A DNA stretch of 36,718 nucleotides, from the NCBI GenBank assembly GCA_043802925.1, contig JAZDKP010000176.1, positions 1 through 36,718 on the forward strand, given 5' to 3'. The notes under the pieces are model-generated. The model ran no database searches and had not been told where the DNA came from. It saw nothing but the letters and a program-made list of their open reading frames with translations. Position 1 is the stretch's first letter, and each line of letters opens with the position of its first letter. Both the position numbers and the translations under genes were made by a program. This stretch comes from JAZDKP01 sp043802925. Lineage in GTDB: Bacteria; Fibrobacterota; OXYB2-FULL-49-7; JAEUSG01. This document shows positions 25,508 through 34,067 of this stretch, piece by piece.

Positions 25508-27316
25508 ATGAACGCTCTGGTGCTCGCCCCTTGTCCCCGTTCGCTCGAAATCCTTCCCGGCGAATTTGTTGTGCCCGATGAACTCTACGACGCCGTGATG
25601 GCCTATACCCTGCCGGTCAAGCCCCTGAAGGCCACCGTCATCCGGATCAACGTCAATTCCGAAATCAAGACCCCGCAGGAATACCAGCTCCACATCGGGC
25701 CCGATGGAATCACCATCGACGCGCTCAAGCAGCCGGGCGTTTACTGCGCGGTCATGACCCTTCGCCAGATTTTCCGCCAGACCGGCCGGGGCGGAAAGGC
25801 GCCCTGTCTGCGCATCAAGGACGGCCCGGACATTGAGGCGCGCGGCGTCATGCTTGACATCAGCCGGGACAAGGTCCCCTCCATGGGTACCTTGAAGCGG
25901 CTCCTCGACTTCCTTTCGGAAATAAAATGCAACCAGTTCCAGCTTTATACGGAGCATACTTTCGCCTTCAAGGACCATGGCACGGTCTGGGAAAAGTCCT
26001 CGCCCATGACTGCGGAGGAAATCCGCGAGATTGACGTTTACTGCCGGGCGCGCAACATCGAACTGGGGCCCAATCAAAACTCTTTCGGCCACCTCGAGCG
26101 CTGGCTCAAGCACCCTACCTACAAGCCGCTCGCCGAGGCGCCCGACGGTTTCATGAGTCCCTGGGGCGAAAAGCGGGATTATCCCTACAGCCTCTGTCCC
26201 ACGGATCCGAAGTCCGTGGACTTCATGGCCGGCCTCTATGACGAACTGCTGCCTAATTTCCAGAGCCGGCTCTTTAACGTGGGTTGCGATGAGACCTGGG
26301 ACGTGGGACAGGGGCGCAGCAAGGAAGCATGCGAAAAACAAGGGAAGGGGCGTGTCTATTTCGACTTCCTGTTAAAAATCCATAAACTCGTAACGGCGCG
26401 GCAGCACACCATGATGTTCTGGGGCGACATCATCTTCGAACACCCGGAGCTTATCCCCGAATTGCCCAAGGATATCATCGGTCTTTCGTGGGGGTACGAC
26501 GCAGACCATCCTTTTGACAAACAGTGTGGTGAATTTAAAAAGGCGGGCCTCAAATTCTACGTCTGCCCGGGCGCGTCGGGCTGGAACACCTATTGCGGCC
26601 GCTGGAAAAACACCCGCGACAACCTGCTTTCCGCCGCGGAGAACGGCGTTAAGCACGGCGCCGCGGGTTTCCTGAACACCGAGTGGGGCGACAACGGCCA
26701 CCATCAGCAGTACCCGGTCCCGCTGCCCGGGTTCCTGTACGGCGCCGCGGTCGCGTGGTGTGTGGATTCAAACCGCGATCTGGACGTGGCGCAGGCGCTT
26801 TCAACCCATGTCTACCAGGACCCCACGGGCAGGCTGGCCAAGGCGCAGTTCCAAATGGCGGACGCTTATCTGGACACCGGCGTCGTCATCCACAACAACA
26901 CCATTTTCGCGAAGTTCATGTTCGAGGGGCTCCAGCTCGCAGGCGTCATCCGGCTCATCGAAAACGAGATGACGCCCCTGCCGGGCGGGTTTGAAAACGC
27001 GCTTTCCAAACTGGAATCAGCCCGCGCACTCCTCCGGCAGGCCCGGCCTGTTTCTTCCGACGCCGCGGAACTTTTGAAGGAAATGGACTACACGGCGCGC
27101 ATTGCCGCCTGTCTGTGCAAAATGGGAGTGGAGCGGGTAAAGGCAAAGGAACGGAAGTTTGAGAACATTCCGATGGACACGCGCCGGGTTCTTGCGGACG
27201 AACTGGAAGGGTTACGGAAGGAATTTGACGCGCTCTGGCTGGCCCGGAACCGCGAGGGTGGGCTTGTTGACAGCTTGGAGGTCATCGACAAGGCGATACG
27301 GCTTTACAGGGCTTGA
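25508..27316 (+). CDS. GH20 beta-N-acetylhexosaminidase, cytoplasmic
   Basis: A 602-aa glycoside hydrolase family 20 enzyme that removes terminal GlcNAc/GalNAc from beta-linked glycans, using the substrate N-acetyl group as nucleophile. The N-terminal alpha/beta domain (about 1-110) leads to the TIM barrel ('EARGVMLDISRDKVPSMGTLK', read in two parts). The catalytic pair is Asp261-Glu262 in 'NVGCDETWDVG', where the Gly-Gly of many homologues is Gly-Cys. Later motifs include 'MMFWGDII' and 'FLNTEWGDNG'. No signal peptide is seen, so the enzyme probably acts on imported chito-oligosaccharides or recycled cell-wall sugars. AAAGGAG precedes the ATG. The C-terminal 100 residues are helical. Confidence 0.9.
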   Translation: MNALVLAPCPRSLEILPGEFVVPDELYDAVMAYTLPVKPLKATVIRINVNSEIKTPQEYQLHIGPDGITIDALKQPGVYCAVMTLRQIFRQTGRGGKAPCLRIKDGPDIEARGVMLDISRDKVPSMGTLKRLLDFLSEIKCNQFQLYTEHTFAFKDHGTVWEKSSPMTAEEIREIDVYCRARNIELGPNQNSFGHLERWLKHPTYKPLAEAPDGFMSPWGEKRDYPYSLCPTDPKSVDFMAGLYDELLPNFQSRLFNVGCDETWDVGQGRSKEACEKQGKGRVYFDFLLKIHKLVTARQHTMMFWGDIIFEHPELIPELPKDIIGLSWGYDADHPFDKQCGEFKKAGLKFYVCPGASGWNTYCGRWKNTRDNLLSAAENGVKHGAAGFLNTEWGDNGHHQQYPVPLPGFLYGAAVAWCVDSNRDLDVAQALSTHVYQDPTGRLAKAQFQMADAYLDTGVVIHNNTIFAKFMFEGLQLAGVIRLIENEMTPLPGGFENALSKLESARALLRQARPVSSDAAELLKEMDYTARIAACLCKMGVERVKAKERKFENIPMDTRRVLADELEGLRKEFDALWLARNREGGLVDSLEVIDKAIRLYRA

Positions 27317-27330
27317 TTGTTTGTCGCTCT

Positions 27331-27463
27331 CCCCTCGACTCCGCTCGGGGTTCGCGATTCATTTGCTCGGGGCTCGTAAAAGGCCGTTCGCGAAGGGATC
27401 TCATCAGCGGTATTGAAAATGTTTACGACATCGGTCCCCGAGCGGAGTCGAGGGGCCGATGTC
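27331..27463. repeat. Inverted 20-bp repeats and hairpin between convergent genes
   Basis: The 20-mer at 27331-27350 is found exactly inverted at 27436-27455. The second copy is inside a larger hairpin. GACATCGG (27427-27434) plus CCCC pairs with GGGG plus CCGATGTC (ending 27463), with one T bulge. It lies between the convergent GH20 and DUF362 genes, where it could end transcription from both sides, although T-tracts are poor. The core resembles CTCGACTCCGCTC-type intergenic repeats. Confidence 0.7.
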
Positions 27464-27469
27464 CAATCC

Positions 27470-28597
27470 CTACTTCACCTCTTCCAGCTTATACTTCATT
27501 GAACCACCGTAGAACTTTTTGAGATAGCGCAGCATGAGATAAGGGTCCTTCCCGTGAATGCGCTCGAAGAGATGGCCTTTGTTGTTGAGCAGTTTTCGAC
27601 CCTTGGGCAGCCCCTGCTTAATAAAGTTCTCCGTCTTGATAAGGTCGAGTGACGCGGTCTCCACGGCCGTGATGTCGCTTCCGGCAACGATGCCGATGTC
27701 CGGCACCAGCGACGGCGTGGTCATTCCCCAGCAGTCGCAGTAGATGGTGATGTTTGTCAGGACATTGATAAAAAGCAGGTCCACGGGCTTGTATTTCTTC
27801 AAAAATCTGTCCGTGACCCGCGCCATGCCTTCCGCAAAGTCATGGAATTTCCGGTTTTCCATTTTGATGGCGCCCTTTGGGCAGGCCATGACACAGTGCT
27901 GGCAGTAGGTGCAGTTGTGAAAGAAGAAGCTGATTTTCCGGGTCTCCTTGTTGGGCTTGATTGCGCCATTGGGGCAGGCCTTGAGGCACGTGAGGCAGAA
28001 GGTGCATTTGCCGTCTTTGTAGCGGATGCCGCCTTCGAGGCTGTGGATTTTCGCGCGCGTGGAGCCCGGAACCGCGCCCATGGCGATATTCTTGAGCGCG
28101 CCGCCGAACCCGCAGTCACCATGACCCTTGATATGTGAAAAGTCGATGAAGAAATCGCAGTCCACGGCTTCGCCGCCGAATTCCACGAAATCGAGCGCCT
28201 TGAAACCTATCTTCTCCTTGTAAAGATACTTGCGGCTTCCGCCAAAAGTGGAGACAATGTCGCAGCCCAGCACCTCCGCGGTGTAGCCGCGGGCCACGCC
28301 GTCTTTAGGGTTGTTGTCCATGACCTTGATGCGCTTGGCCCCGGCTTCCTTGAGTTCCTCGACGAGGATACGGATAAAAAGCGGGGAGATGGTGGAATAG
28401 CCGAGGTTACCGCCGAAGTGCATTTTGATGCCCACGCACTTATCCTTGATCCTGTTTTCCAGGTGAAATTGTTTAATCATTCGTCGGAACTTGGCAGGCA
28501 GGGTTTTGCCTGACTCCAGGGCCTCGACCGCGATGTCCGCGAAATAGACGGTGGGCACGCCTGCGCTTTTCTGCGGCGCTTTCTTTTTTGAAGGCAT
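27470..28597 (-). CDS. DUF362 protein with two 4Fe-4S clusters
   Basis: A 375-aa DUF362 protein. The N-terminal part has 'GIKMHFGGNLGYSTISPLFI' and 'GAKRIKVMDNNP'. Residues about 210-275 carry two ferredoxin-type CxxCxxCxxxCP motifs ('CTFCLTCLKACPNGAI' and 'CTYCQHCVMACPKGAI'), binding two 4Fe-4S clusters. The C-terminal part continues the DUF362 fold with 'DIGIVAGSDITAVETASLDLI'. It is probably a cytoplasmic electron carrier or redox partner; the family's reaction is unknown. The ATG at 28597 has GAGGAG upstream and is preferred over longer versions. It is transcribed towards GH20 and divergent from the DMT transporter. Confidence 0.93.
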   Translation of the reverse strand: MPSKKKAPQKSAGVPTVYFADIAVEALESGKTLPAKFRRMIKQFHLENRIKDKCVGIKMHFGGNLGYSTISPLFIRILVEELKEAGAKRIKVMDNNPKDGVARGYTAEVLGCDIVSTFGGSRKYLYKEKIGFKALDFVEFGGEAVDCDFFIDFSHIKGHGDCGFGGALKNIAMGAVPGSTRAKIHSLEGGIRYKDGKCTFCLTCLKACPNGAIKPNKETRKISFFFHNCTYCQHCVMACPKGAIKMENRKFHDFAEGMARVTDRFLKKYKPVDLLFINVLTNITIYCDCWGMTTPSLVPDIGIVAGSDITAVETASLDLIKTENFIKQGLPKGRKLLNNKGHLFERIHGKDPYLMLRYLKKFYGGSMKYKLEEVK

Positions 28598-28789
28598 GGA
28601 AGGTCTCCTCAAAAGGTTGTTGGATGAGGGGAAAATATACTTTATTTTGATAAGACCTTGCTTTGCCTTTAGCGAATGGCGCGAATCGTTCGAAAAGGCG
28701 CGCAGCAAAAACTTATCTTGTTCCTGTGGAAGCGGTTGCGAAGCCGAGAAAGAACCCACATATTACAAAGAGGTAACGAAGACGTCCCT

Positions 28790-29815
28790 ATGTACTGGTT
28801 GTTGGCGTTTTTATCCGCAATGCTGTTCGGCGCAGCCACCCCGTTCAGTAAGTTTTTGCTGTCGAATCTGGACCCGTTCATGCTGGCGGGTTTGTTTTAT
28901 GTCGGTGCATCGCTTGCCCTTTTTCCATCGACCGTATGGCTTCAGAAAAAGAAACCCCTGGAGCGGCCTGCCAAAAAAGACCTCTTTCATTTAATGGGCA
29001 GTCTGTTTTGGGGAGGGATGGTCGGCCCCGTGCTGCTTCTTTTCGGTTTGCGGATGACCGAAGCGTCCACCGCCTCCCTTCTTCTCACCGCCGAAACGCC
29101 TGCGACCGCGATTGTGGCTTTCTTTTTTTTCCGGGAAAACATGGGCAAACGGGCCGTCCTGGCAAATGCAGGGATGATTCTGGTCGGCGCAATGCTGGCA
29201 TTTGAAGGGACCCTCACACTCAGCGCGGGCGGCATTCTCATTGTACTTGCCTGTGTTGCATGGAGCCTGGATAATAATCATACCGCTTCAATACATGGCA
29301 TCGACCCCATCCGGTGCACATTCCTGAAAGGTGCGACATTCGGCCTTGTCAATATTGCCATCGCGGTCATTCTGGGCAATACCCCAGGGGCGCCTAAATC
29401 GATGCTTCTTGCGTTGCTGGTAGGGGCTTTTGCGTATGGTCTCAGCATTGTCCTTTATATTACGTCCGCAAGACGGCTGGGTGCGTCCCGCTCTCAAATG
29501 GTTTTTGCCACGGCTCCTTTCATTGGCGTCCTGATTTCACAGACATATTTGAACGAGCCATTGCATTCTTATCAAATTGGCGGCGCCATTTTAATCGCCG
29601 CGTCACTGATTCTATTGTTCACCGAAAAACATCTGCATTCGCATCTTCATGCCCGGATGGAACATACCCACCGTCATTCCCATGACGACCCGCACCATGA
29701 CCATCACCGGGATTTACTCGGTACGCAGCCGACCCATGATCATGTCCATACCCACGCGGAGGCTACGCACGTCCACAGGCATCTGCCGGATATCCATCAC
29801 CGACACGCCCACTGA
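28790..29815 (+). CDS. EamA/DMT transporter with His-rich tail
   Basis: A 341-aa inner-membrane protein with ten hydrophobic segments in two EamA repeats ('LLAFLSAMLFGAATPFSKFLL' and 'GAFAYGLSIVLYITSARRLG', each a repeat landmark). The last 61 residues hold 23 His, in HxH and HH runs with Asp, and should bind Zn, Ni, Co or Cu on one membrane face. Most EamA proteins export metabolites, so the tail hints at metal transport or metal gating. I start at the ATG before 'YWLLAF'; an upstream ATG at 28676 would add an unlikely basic extension. The leader is a weak AGAGGT. Substrate unknown. Confidence 0.88.
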   Translation: MYWLLAFLSAMLFGAATPFSKFLLSNLDPFMLAGLFYVGASLALFPSTVWLQKKKPLERPAKKDLFHLMGSLFWGGMVGPVLLLFGLRMTEASTASLLLTAETPATAIVAFFFFRENMGKRAVLANAGMILVGAMLAFEGTLTLSAGGILIVLACVAWSLDNNHTASIHGIDPIRCTFLKGATFGLVNIAIAVILGNTPGAPKSMLLALLVGAFAYGLSIVLYITSARRLGASRSQMVFATAPFIGVLISQTYLNEPLHSYQIGGAILIAASLILLFTEKHLHSHLHARMEHTHRHSHDDPHHDHHRDLLGTQPTHDHVHTHAEATHVHRHLPDIHHRHAH

Positions 29816-29959
29816 CTTGCCAATCGCCGGGATGCGGGCGCTTTTCCGAGTGGGAAAACACTTGTTAATGGTGCGTCCAAGGGTCTATTTTATTCAAATA
29901 ATAACAGCAACGTTGAGGTGACCTGTCGGCCGGATATCAGATATAGAATGGGTTGAATT

Positions 29960-30937
29960 ATGAGAATCCCCAGCCCCTTCTTCCGGAAATTCAGCACGTT
30001 TATTTCCAAAAGTTTCTTCACGTCCGGTCTCCTGGTATTCCTTTTCATTTTCACAGGTTCCGCTGAAAACCCTGCCCAACAGAGTCCCGGTACGGGTGCA
30101 TCGGGTTCGCAGGCAGCCGGAACCTGCGGCAATGGCCTCAAGCACCGGGTGGCCATTCTTTCCGTTGATAATAAAACAACCTACGGCCAGCAGAGGATTG
30201 GTGATGCTGTCAAGGATATGCTGACCACGGAAATCGCAAATACCGGCTGCTTTGTTTTGGTGGAACGGGCGCAGCTTGACAAGGTGATGCGCGAACAGGC
30301 TCTGGGGCAGAGCGGCGCAATGGACGAGACCGCTGCTCCGCAGGTGGGAAAGCTTGTGGGCGCTGAATTCGTCATGCTTGGTAGCGTGACCCAGTTTGGA
30401 GTGCGAACGCAAGCCTCCGAAGGGTTTTTCGGGGATTCGAAGACGCAAATTGCGACCGCAACAGTGGATATCAAGCTTGTCAGCGTTGAGACCGGGGTCA
30501 TCGTTCTTTCGCTGACCGGGACCGGTCGCGCACAGCGCAAATACACCAGTGTCCTGGGAATGGGAACGAGCGGGGGATATGACGAGACTTTGGAATCGGA
30601 TGCCCTCCGCGTCAGCCTCGAAGGGTTTGCCGGAAAAATTGCGGTCGAAGTCGGGAAAACACCCTGGATGTGTTATGTTGTCATACGCGGAGAACAGGCC
30701 TTTCTTGACGCCGGCACGCGTTCGGGAATCGCGGTGGGGCAGCAGTACAATATTTTCACCAAGGGTGAGGCGATACTCAGCCCCACGACGGGCGCTGTGC
30801 TGGGATATGACGAAGTGAAGACGGGCGTCGTGCGGGTGGATCGTTTACTGGGTGTTGATGGGGCCGCTGTTGTGCTGGTTTCGGGTAAGCTTCCGGACAA
30901 GCAGGGTGTTGTCCGCCGCCCGTCCAGAACGCCGTAG
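29960..30937 (+). CDS. CsgG-family secretion/assembly protein
   Basis: A 325-aa protein with an N-terminal signal sequence (about 15-37, likely cut after GSA rather than at a lipobox) and a CsgG domain (about 55-235: 'HRVAILSVDNKTTYGQQRIGD', read in two parts, 'GCFVLVERAQLDKVM', 'GAEFVMLGSVTQFG'). CsgG proteins form outer-membrane or periplasmic rings for curli export in E. coli. The C-terminal 85 residues ('GTRSGIAVGQQYNIF', 'TGVVRVDRL') form an added beta domain like those in FlgT-type proteins. It heads a row of envelope genes, followed after 9 nt by a DUF799 lipoprotein. No curlin gene is in the window. Confidence 0.85.
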   Translation: MRIPSPFFRKFSTFISKSFFTSGLLVFLFIFTGSAENPAQQSPGTGASGSQAAGTCGNGLKHRVAILSVDNKTTYGQQRIGDAVKDMLTTEIANTGCFVLVERAQLDKVMREQALGQSGAMDETAAPQVGKLVGAEFVMLGSVTQFGVRTQASEGFFGDSKTQIATATVDIKLVSVETGVIVLSLTGTGRAQRKYTSVLGMGTSGGYDETLESDALRVSLEGFAGKIAVEVGKTPWMCYVVIRGEQAFLDAGTRSGIAVGQQYNIFTKGEAILSPTTGAVLGYDEVKTGVVRVDRLLGVDGAAVVLVSGKLPDKQGVVRRPSRTP

Positions 30938-30946
30938 GAGCTGTTG

Positions 30947-31642
30947 ATGCGTTATCTGCTTATATCCGCCATTCTTTCCGCGGCCTTTCTCCTCGGCGGC
31001 TGCGCGTCAGCAACTTCCCGGCATGGATACAAGGCTGATTCCTTCTTTTCGCCCCTTCCGGTGGCCGTGCTTCCTGTCAACAATATGAGCAACGACCTCA
31101 AGGCGGCCGACATGTTCCGGGAGCTGTTTAAAAACGCGCTTCAGGACCTCGGATATCCGGTGGCTAAAAACGATGATGTCGATTTCCTGCTGCAGCGCAA
31201 CGGGTTCTCGGACGGCGGCCAGCTGGCGCGCGTGGAGCCGCAGCAACTGTGCGAGATGCTGGGGGTGGATGCCGTGTTCCTGGGAACCCTGGAAAAAGCG
31301 AACCAGCTCACCACGGGCGTATACAACAAGAAGGAGGTCCGGGCCAGCCTGAGGCTGTACCGCGGTTCCAGCCTCCTCTGGTCCGATACCGCAGAGGCCG
31401 TGGTCAAAGAGACAAGGCTCAGCGGCAAGGCCATTGGCGACGCGTTTGTGCAACGGGCATCGGGCAAAGCCCTCTCCAAGTTCAATGGCCATCCGCTGCT
31501 TGCGTTAACGGAACAGATGATTTATGATCTGCAGCAGAAACTTCCGGGCAACCGGATTGAAACCACAGGATGGGAACCCCGGAATTCACAGCCGGATCCT
31601 TCCGGCGCGCAGAAGCCACCTGCAGCGAAGAGGGCTAAATGA
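30947..31642 (+). CDS. DUF799 (GNA1162-like) lipoprotein
   Basis: A 231-aa predicted lipoprotein with lipobox Leu-Gly-Gly-Cys19. The body ('LPVAVLPVNNMSNDLKAADMF', in parts, then 'LGYPVAKNDDVDFLLQRNGF' and 'LGVDAVFLGTLEK') follows the DUF799/GNA1162 pattern, whose fold resembles TolB or the CsgG-like nucleotide-free alpha/beta domain. In Neisseria DUF799 genes travel with a CsgG homologue, which supports the call. ATG at 30947 has TAGGAG 7 nt upstream; TTG at 30944 is a worse start. It overlaps the next gene by 4 nt (ATGA). Probably on the periplasmic face of the outer membrane. Confidence 0.8.
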   Translation: MRYLLISAILSAAFLLGGCASATSRHGYKADSFFSPLPVAVLPVNNMSNDLKAADMFRELFKNALQDLGYPVAKNDDVDFLLQRNGFSDGGQLARVEPQQLCEMLGVDAVFLGTLEKANQLTTGVYNKKEVRASLRLYRGSSLLWSDTAEAVVKETRLSGKAIGDAFVQRASGKALSKFNGHPLLALTEQMIYDLQQKLPGNRIETTGWEPRNSQPDPSGAQKPPAAKRAK

Positions 31643-32778
31643 CGCGACAGGCGCTTTTCCTGCTTCTCCTGTCATGGGTTGCCTGCGCTTTTGCCGCACC
31701 GCCCGCCTCCTCCGGGACTTCGGAAACCGAACCCTATGACCGCATCGTGCTCAAGGACATGACGGTCATCAAGGCGAGCCTTGTCAAGGAAGCGGGAGAC
31801 TCGCTGGCCTATTTTGAACTCGGCGATAATGATTTTGTCAAGCATTCGGTCGACCTCAGCCAGGTGTTCAAATGGGTGAAGGCGACCCCGGCTGCGGCCG
31901 CGCCGCCCCCCGCAGCAGCGGATGACAACATGCCCGTGGTGGACTACCAGATCGTCATTGCACGCCTTGACGCGGTTGCGCGCGGCAACGCGCCCGTGGC
32001 CACGGCTTCGTATACGCCGGCCGCCAATGCCGTAGCGTCCGAAAGGGGGCTTGCGGCTTCAGGAGCGGTAGCACAAAGCCCTTTGCCTGTACCTGCGCCT
32101 GCGCCCGTGCCTTCAGCGAAAGTTCCCATGGCGGCGCCGGCAGTCGCGGGCCCCGCGGTTTCCGCTGCCCCGGCGGAAACGCCGGTTTACGATTCCGACG
32201 AAGCTATCCCTGAAGATTTGACGAAGGTACGCCTCGATCCGCCCACGGGCACCGAAGGCGTCAAACTCGTCCCGCGTTCGGGCATGCTGGCCATCAATAT
32301 CAACCCTTCGCTTAGCGGTTTAGGGTTGGGGTTACGCGGCTGGAGCCCGCCGGGTTTGGGATTCGGCGTCAAGGGAGCGGTTCTATGGGGAAGCGCGACC
32401 GGATTTCTCCTCAACGGTGAAATCATGCAGGCATTAAACACGGCAAGCCGCAACCGCTGGTACTTTTTCATCGGCGGCGGATACCAATGGTCGACCATTA
32501 CGGTTGACCTGTCGAGTATCAGCAGCGGCATGTCGGATATGACCATGGACCTTTCTTTCGGGAGCTTTATCGTCGGAATCGGTGTGGAATGGCGCAAGGG
32601 CATCAACCGCAACCACGGCATCTCCTTTGAACTCGGATACCAGAAAGGCAGCGCTGAATATACCACGGACGCCTATACGGTAGGTTACGGATCTTATTCC
32701 TATACGATGCCCGAACAGACGAACACTTTCGACCTGTCACCCATTTATCTGGGTTTTAACTATGCGTATTATTTTTAG
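31639..32778 (+). CDS. Predicted outer-membrane beta-barrel protein
   Basis: A 379-aa protein with a signal peptide (cleavage near AFA-AP), a small N-terminal domain (about 30-80: 'YDRIVLKDMTVIKASLV'), a long Ala/Pro-rich linker (about 83-185), and a C-terminal region of alternating strands with many Gly and aromatic residues ('GLGLGLRGWSPPGLGFGVKG', 'YFFIGGGYQW', 'FIVGIGVEWRKG'), ending in Phe (YAYYF), as outer-membrane barrels do. I recognise no specific porin family. It overlaps the DUF799 stop, so it is likely the membrane partner of the CsgG/DUF799 pair. The linker could cross the peptidoglycan. Confidence 0.75.
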   Translation: MTRQALFLLLLSWVACAFAAPPASSGTSETEPYDRIVLKDMTVIKASLVKEAGDSLAYFELGDNDFVKHSVDLSQVFKWVKATPAAAAPPPAAADDNMPVVDYQIVIARLDAVARGNAPVATASYTPAANAVASERGLAASGAVAQSPLPVPAPAPVPSAKVPMAAPAVAGPAVSAAPAETPVYDSDEAIPEDLTKVRLDPPTGTEGVKLVPRSGMLAININPSLSGLGLGLRGWSPPGLGFGVKGAVLWGSATGFLLNGEIMQALNTASRNRWYFFIGGGYQWSTITVDLSSISSGMSDMTMDLSFGSFIVGIGVEWRKGINRNHGISFELGYQKGSAEYTTDAYTVGYGSYSYTMPEQTNTFDLSPIYLGFNYAYYF

Positions 32779-32793
32779 AAATACGATTTAAGA

Positions 32794-34029
32794 ATGAATA
32801 GATTCACCCTCGTCCTCTTTTTATCTTTTGCCGCCACCCTTTTCGGCCAGGAGGCGAAACCCGGCCTTGCCATGGGTACGCTCAAGGTCTTTTCCGAACC
32901 CGCGGGTGCGGAAATCATCATTGACGGTAACGTTATCGGCGTGACCCCCTTGAAAATCATCAACATCGACGCGGGTGAACGCCGGGTGGCGCTGCGCCTC
33001 AAGGGATATGCGCCCTCGGAAGACAGTGTGCAAATCCTAAAGAATGAAACACAGAACCTGTCCGTCATTCTTAAGCCCGCGGCTTTTCTGAGCGTCAAGG
33101 CGCAACCCCTGTCCGCGTCCATTCTTGTCAATGGCACGGTTGCCGGAACAGGGGAGGTCAGCCGCATGGAAGTCCCGCCCGGCGACATCACCCTGTCAAT
33201 TGAAGCGCCCGGATGCGAAAGTTATGCCGAAACTCTGTCGCTCACACCTGGAGAAACCCGCGCAATCGAAAAAACGCTTTCCTCGGTATTCGGTACGCTC
33301 ACGGTCACGACCACGCCACCGGGAGCGGCCCTATTCATTAACGAACAGCCCGCCGGTGTAACACCTTACCATAACGAAAAACTCGCGCCCGGAAATTACA
33401 AGCTGCGATTCGAACTGCAGGGATATGAACCGATTGAAGGGGCGGGTACGCTGAAAGCCGGGGATTTGCGCGTGATTGAGAAAAAAATGACAAGCCTGTA
33501 TGGCGCGCTTTCCGTGACAACGACTCCTTCCGGTGCGGCTCTCTTTTTAAACGACCAGTCTTCCGGCACCACGCCTTATCGAAACGATAAGCTGACATCC
33601 GGCAATTACGACCTGAGGCTCGAATTGCCGGGTTATACGACCCTGAATGAGACTGTCGCTGTTGCCAGGGACACCGCCATAAGCCGGCCGTTCGCCTTTT
33701 CGCGCTCAAAAGCCTGGCTCGATTCGGTGGAAGCGTACAAAGTGGCGAAATATAAACATGGGCGAATGGTACGCCGGATTGTGTTCGGCAGCATCGCCGC
33801 TGCGCTGGCCGGCACCGGGTATGTTTTCGACACGCGGGTTTCCGCTGCCAAGGACGACCAGGATAAGATACAGGATGAATATCGCGCGTCAACAGGGGGC
33901 TTTGACACGTACGAACCGCGCTTTAACAGCGCCGGGAATCGGGCGAGTGATAATGCCACGACGCGCAACATTCTCTATGGCGTTGCGGGTGCGTTCGGGC
34001 TGGGGTTTGCAATTTCGATTCCGTTTTAG
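32794..34029 (+). CDS. PEGA-repeat envelope protein
   Basis: A 411-aa protein with a signal peptide (cut after LFGQ) and four PEGA-like beta repeats at about 27-95, 96-165, 166-240 and 241-310. The clearest motifs are 'SEPAGAEIIIDGNVIGVTPLK', read in parts, and the paired 'TVTTTPPGAALFINEQPAGVT' and 'SVTTTPSGAALFLNDQSSGTT', also read in parts. Repeats 3 and 4 are most alike and look recently duplicated. Two hydrophobic helices follow (about 327-345 and the C-terminal 20 residues), suggesting membrane anchoring. PEGA domains bind partners at the surface and match the tail of the kinase at 19410. It lies 15 nt after the barrel gene. Confidence 0.85.
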   Translation: MNRFTLVLFLSFAATLFGQEAKPGLAMGTLKVFSEPAGAEIIIDGNVIGVTPLKIINIDAGERRVALRLKGYAPSEDSVQILKNETQNLSVILKPAAFLSVKAQPLSASILVNGTVAGTGEVSRMEVPPGDITLSIEAPGCESYAETLSLTPGETRAIEKTLSSVFGTLTVTTTPPGAALFINEQPAGVTPYHNEKLAPGNYKLRFELQGYEPIEGAGTLKAGDLRVIEKKMTSLYGALSVTTTPSGAALFLNDQSSGTTPYRNDKLTSGNYDLRLELPGYTTLNETVAVARDTAISRPFAFSRSKAWLDSVEAYKVAKYKHGRMVRRIVFGSIAAALAGTGYVFDTRVSAAKDDQDKIQDEYRASTGGFDTYEPRFNSAGNRASDNATTRNILYGVAGAFGLGFAISIPF

Positions 34030-34067
34030 AAACGAATACGGATATTCGACACGGAGCCTTTTGGAAT

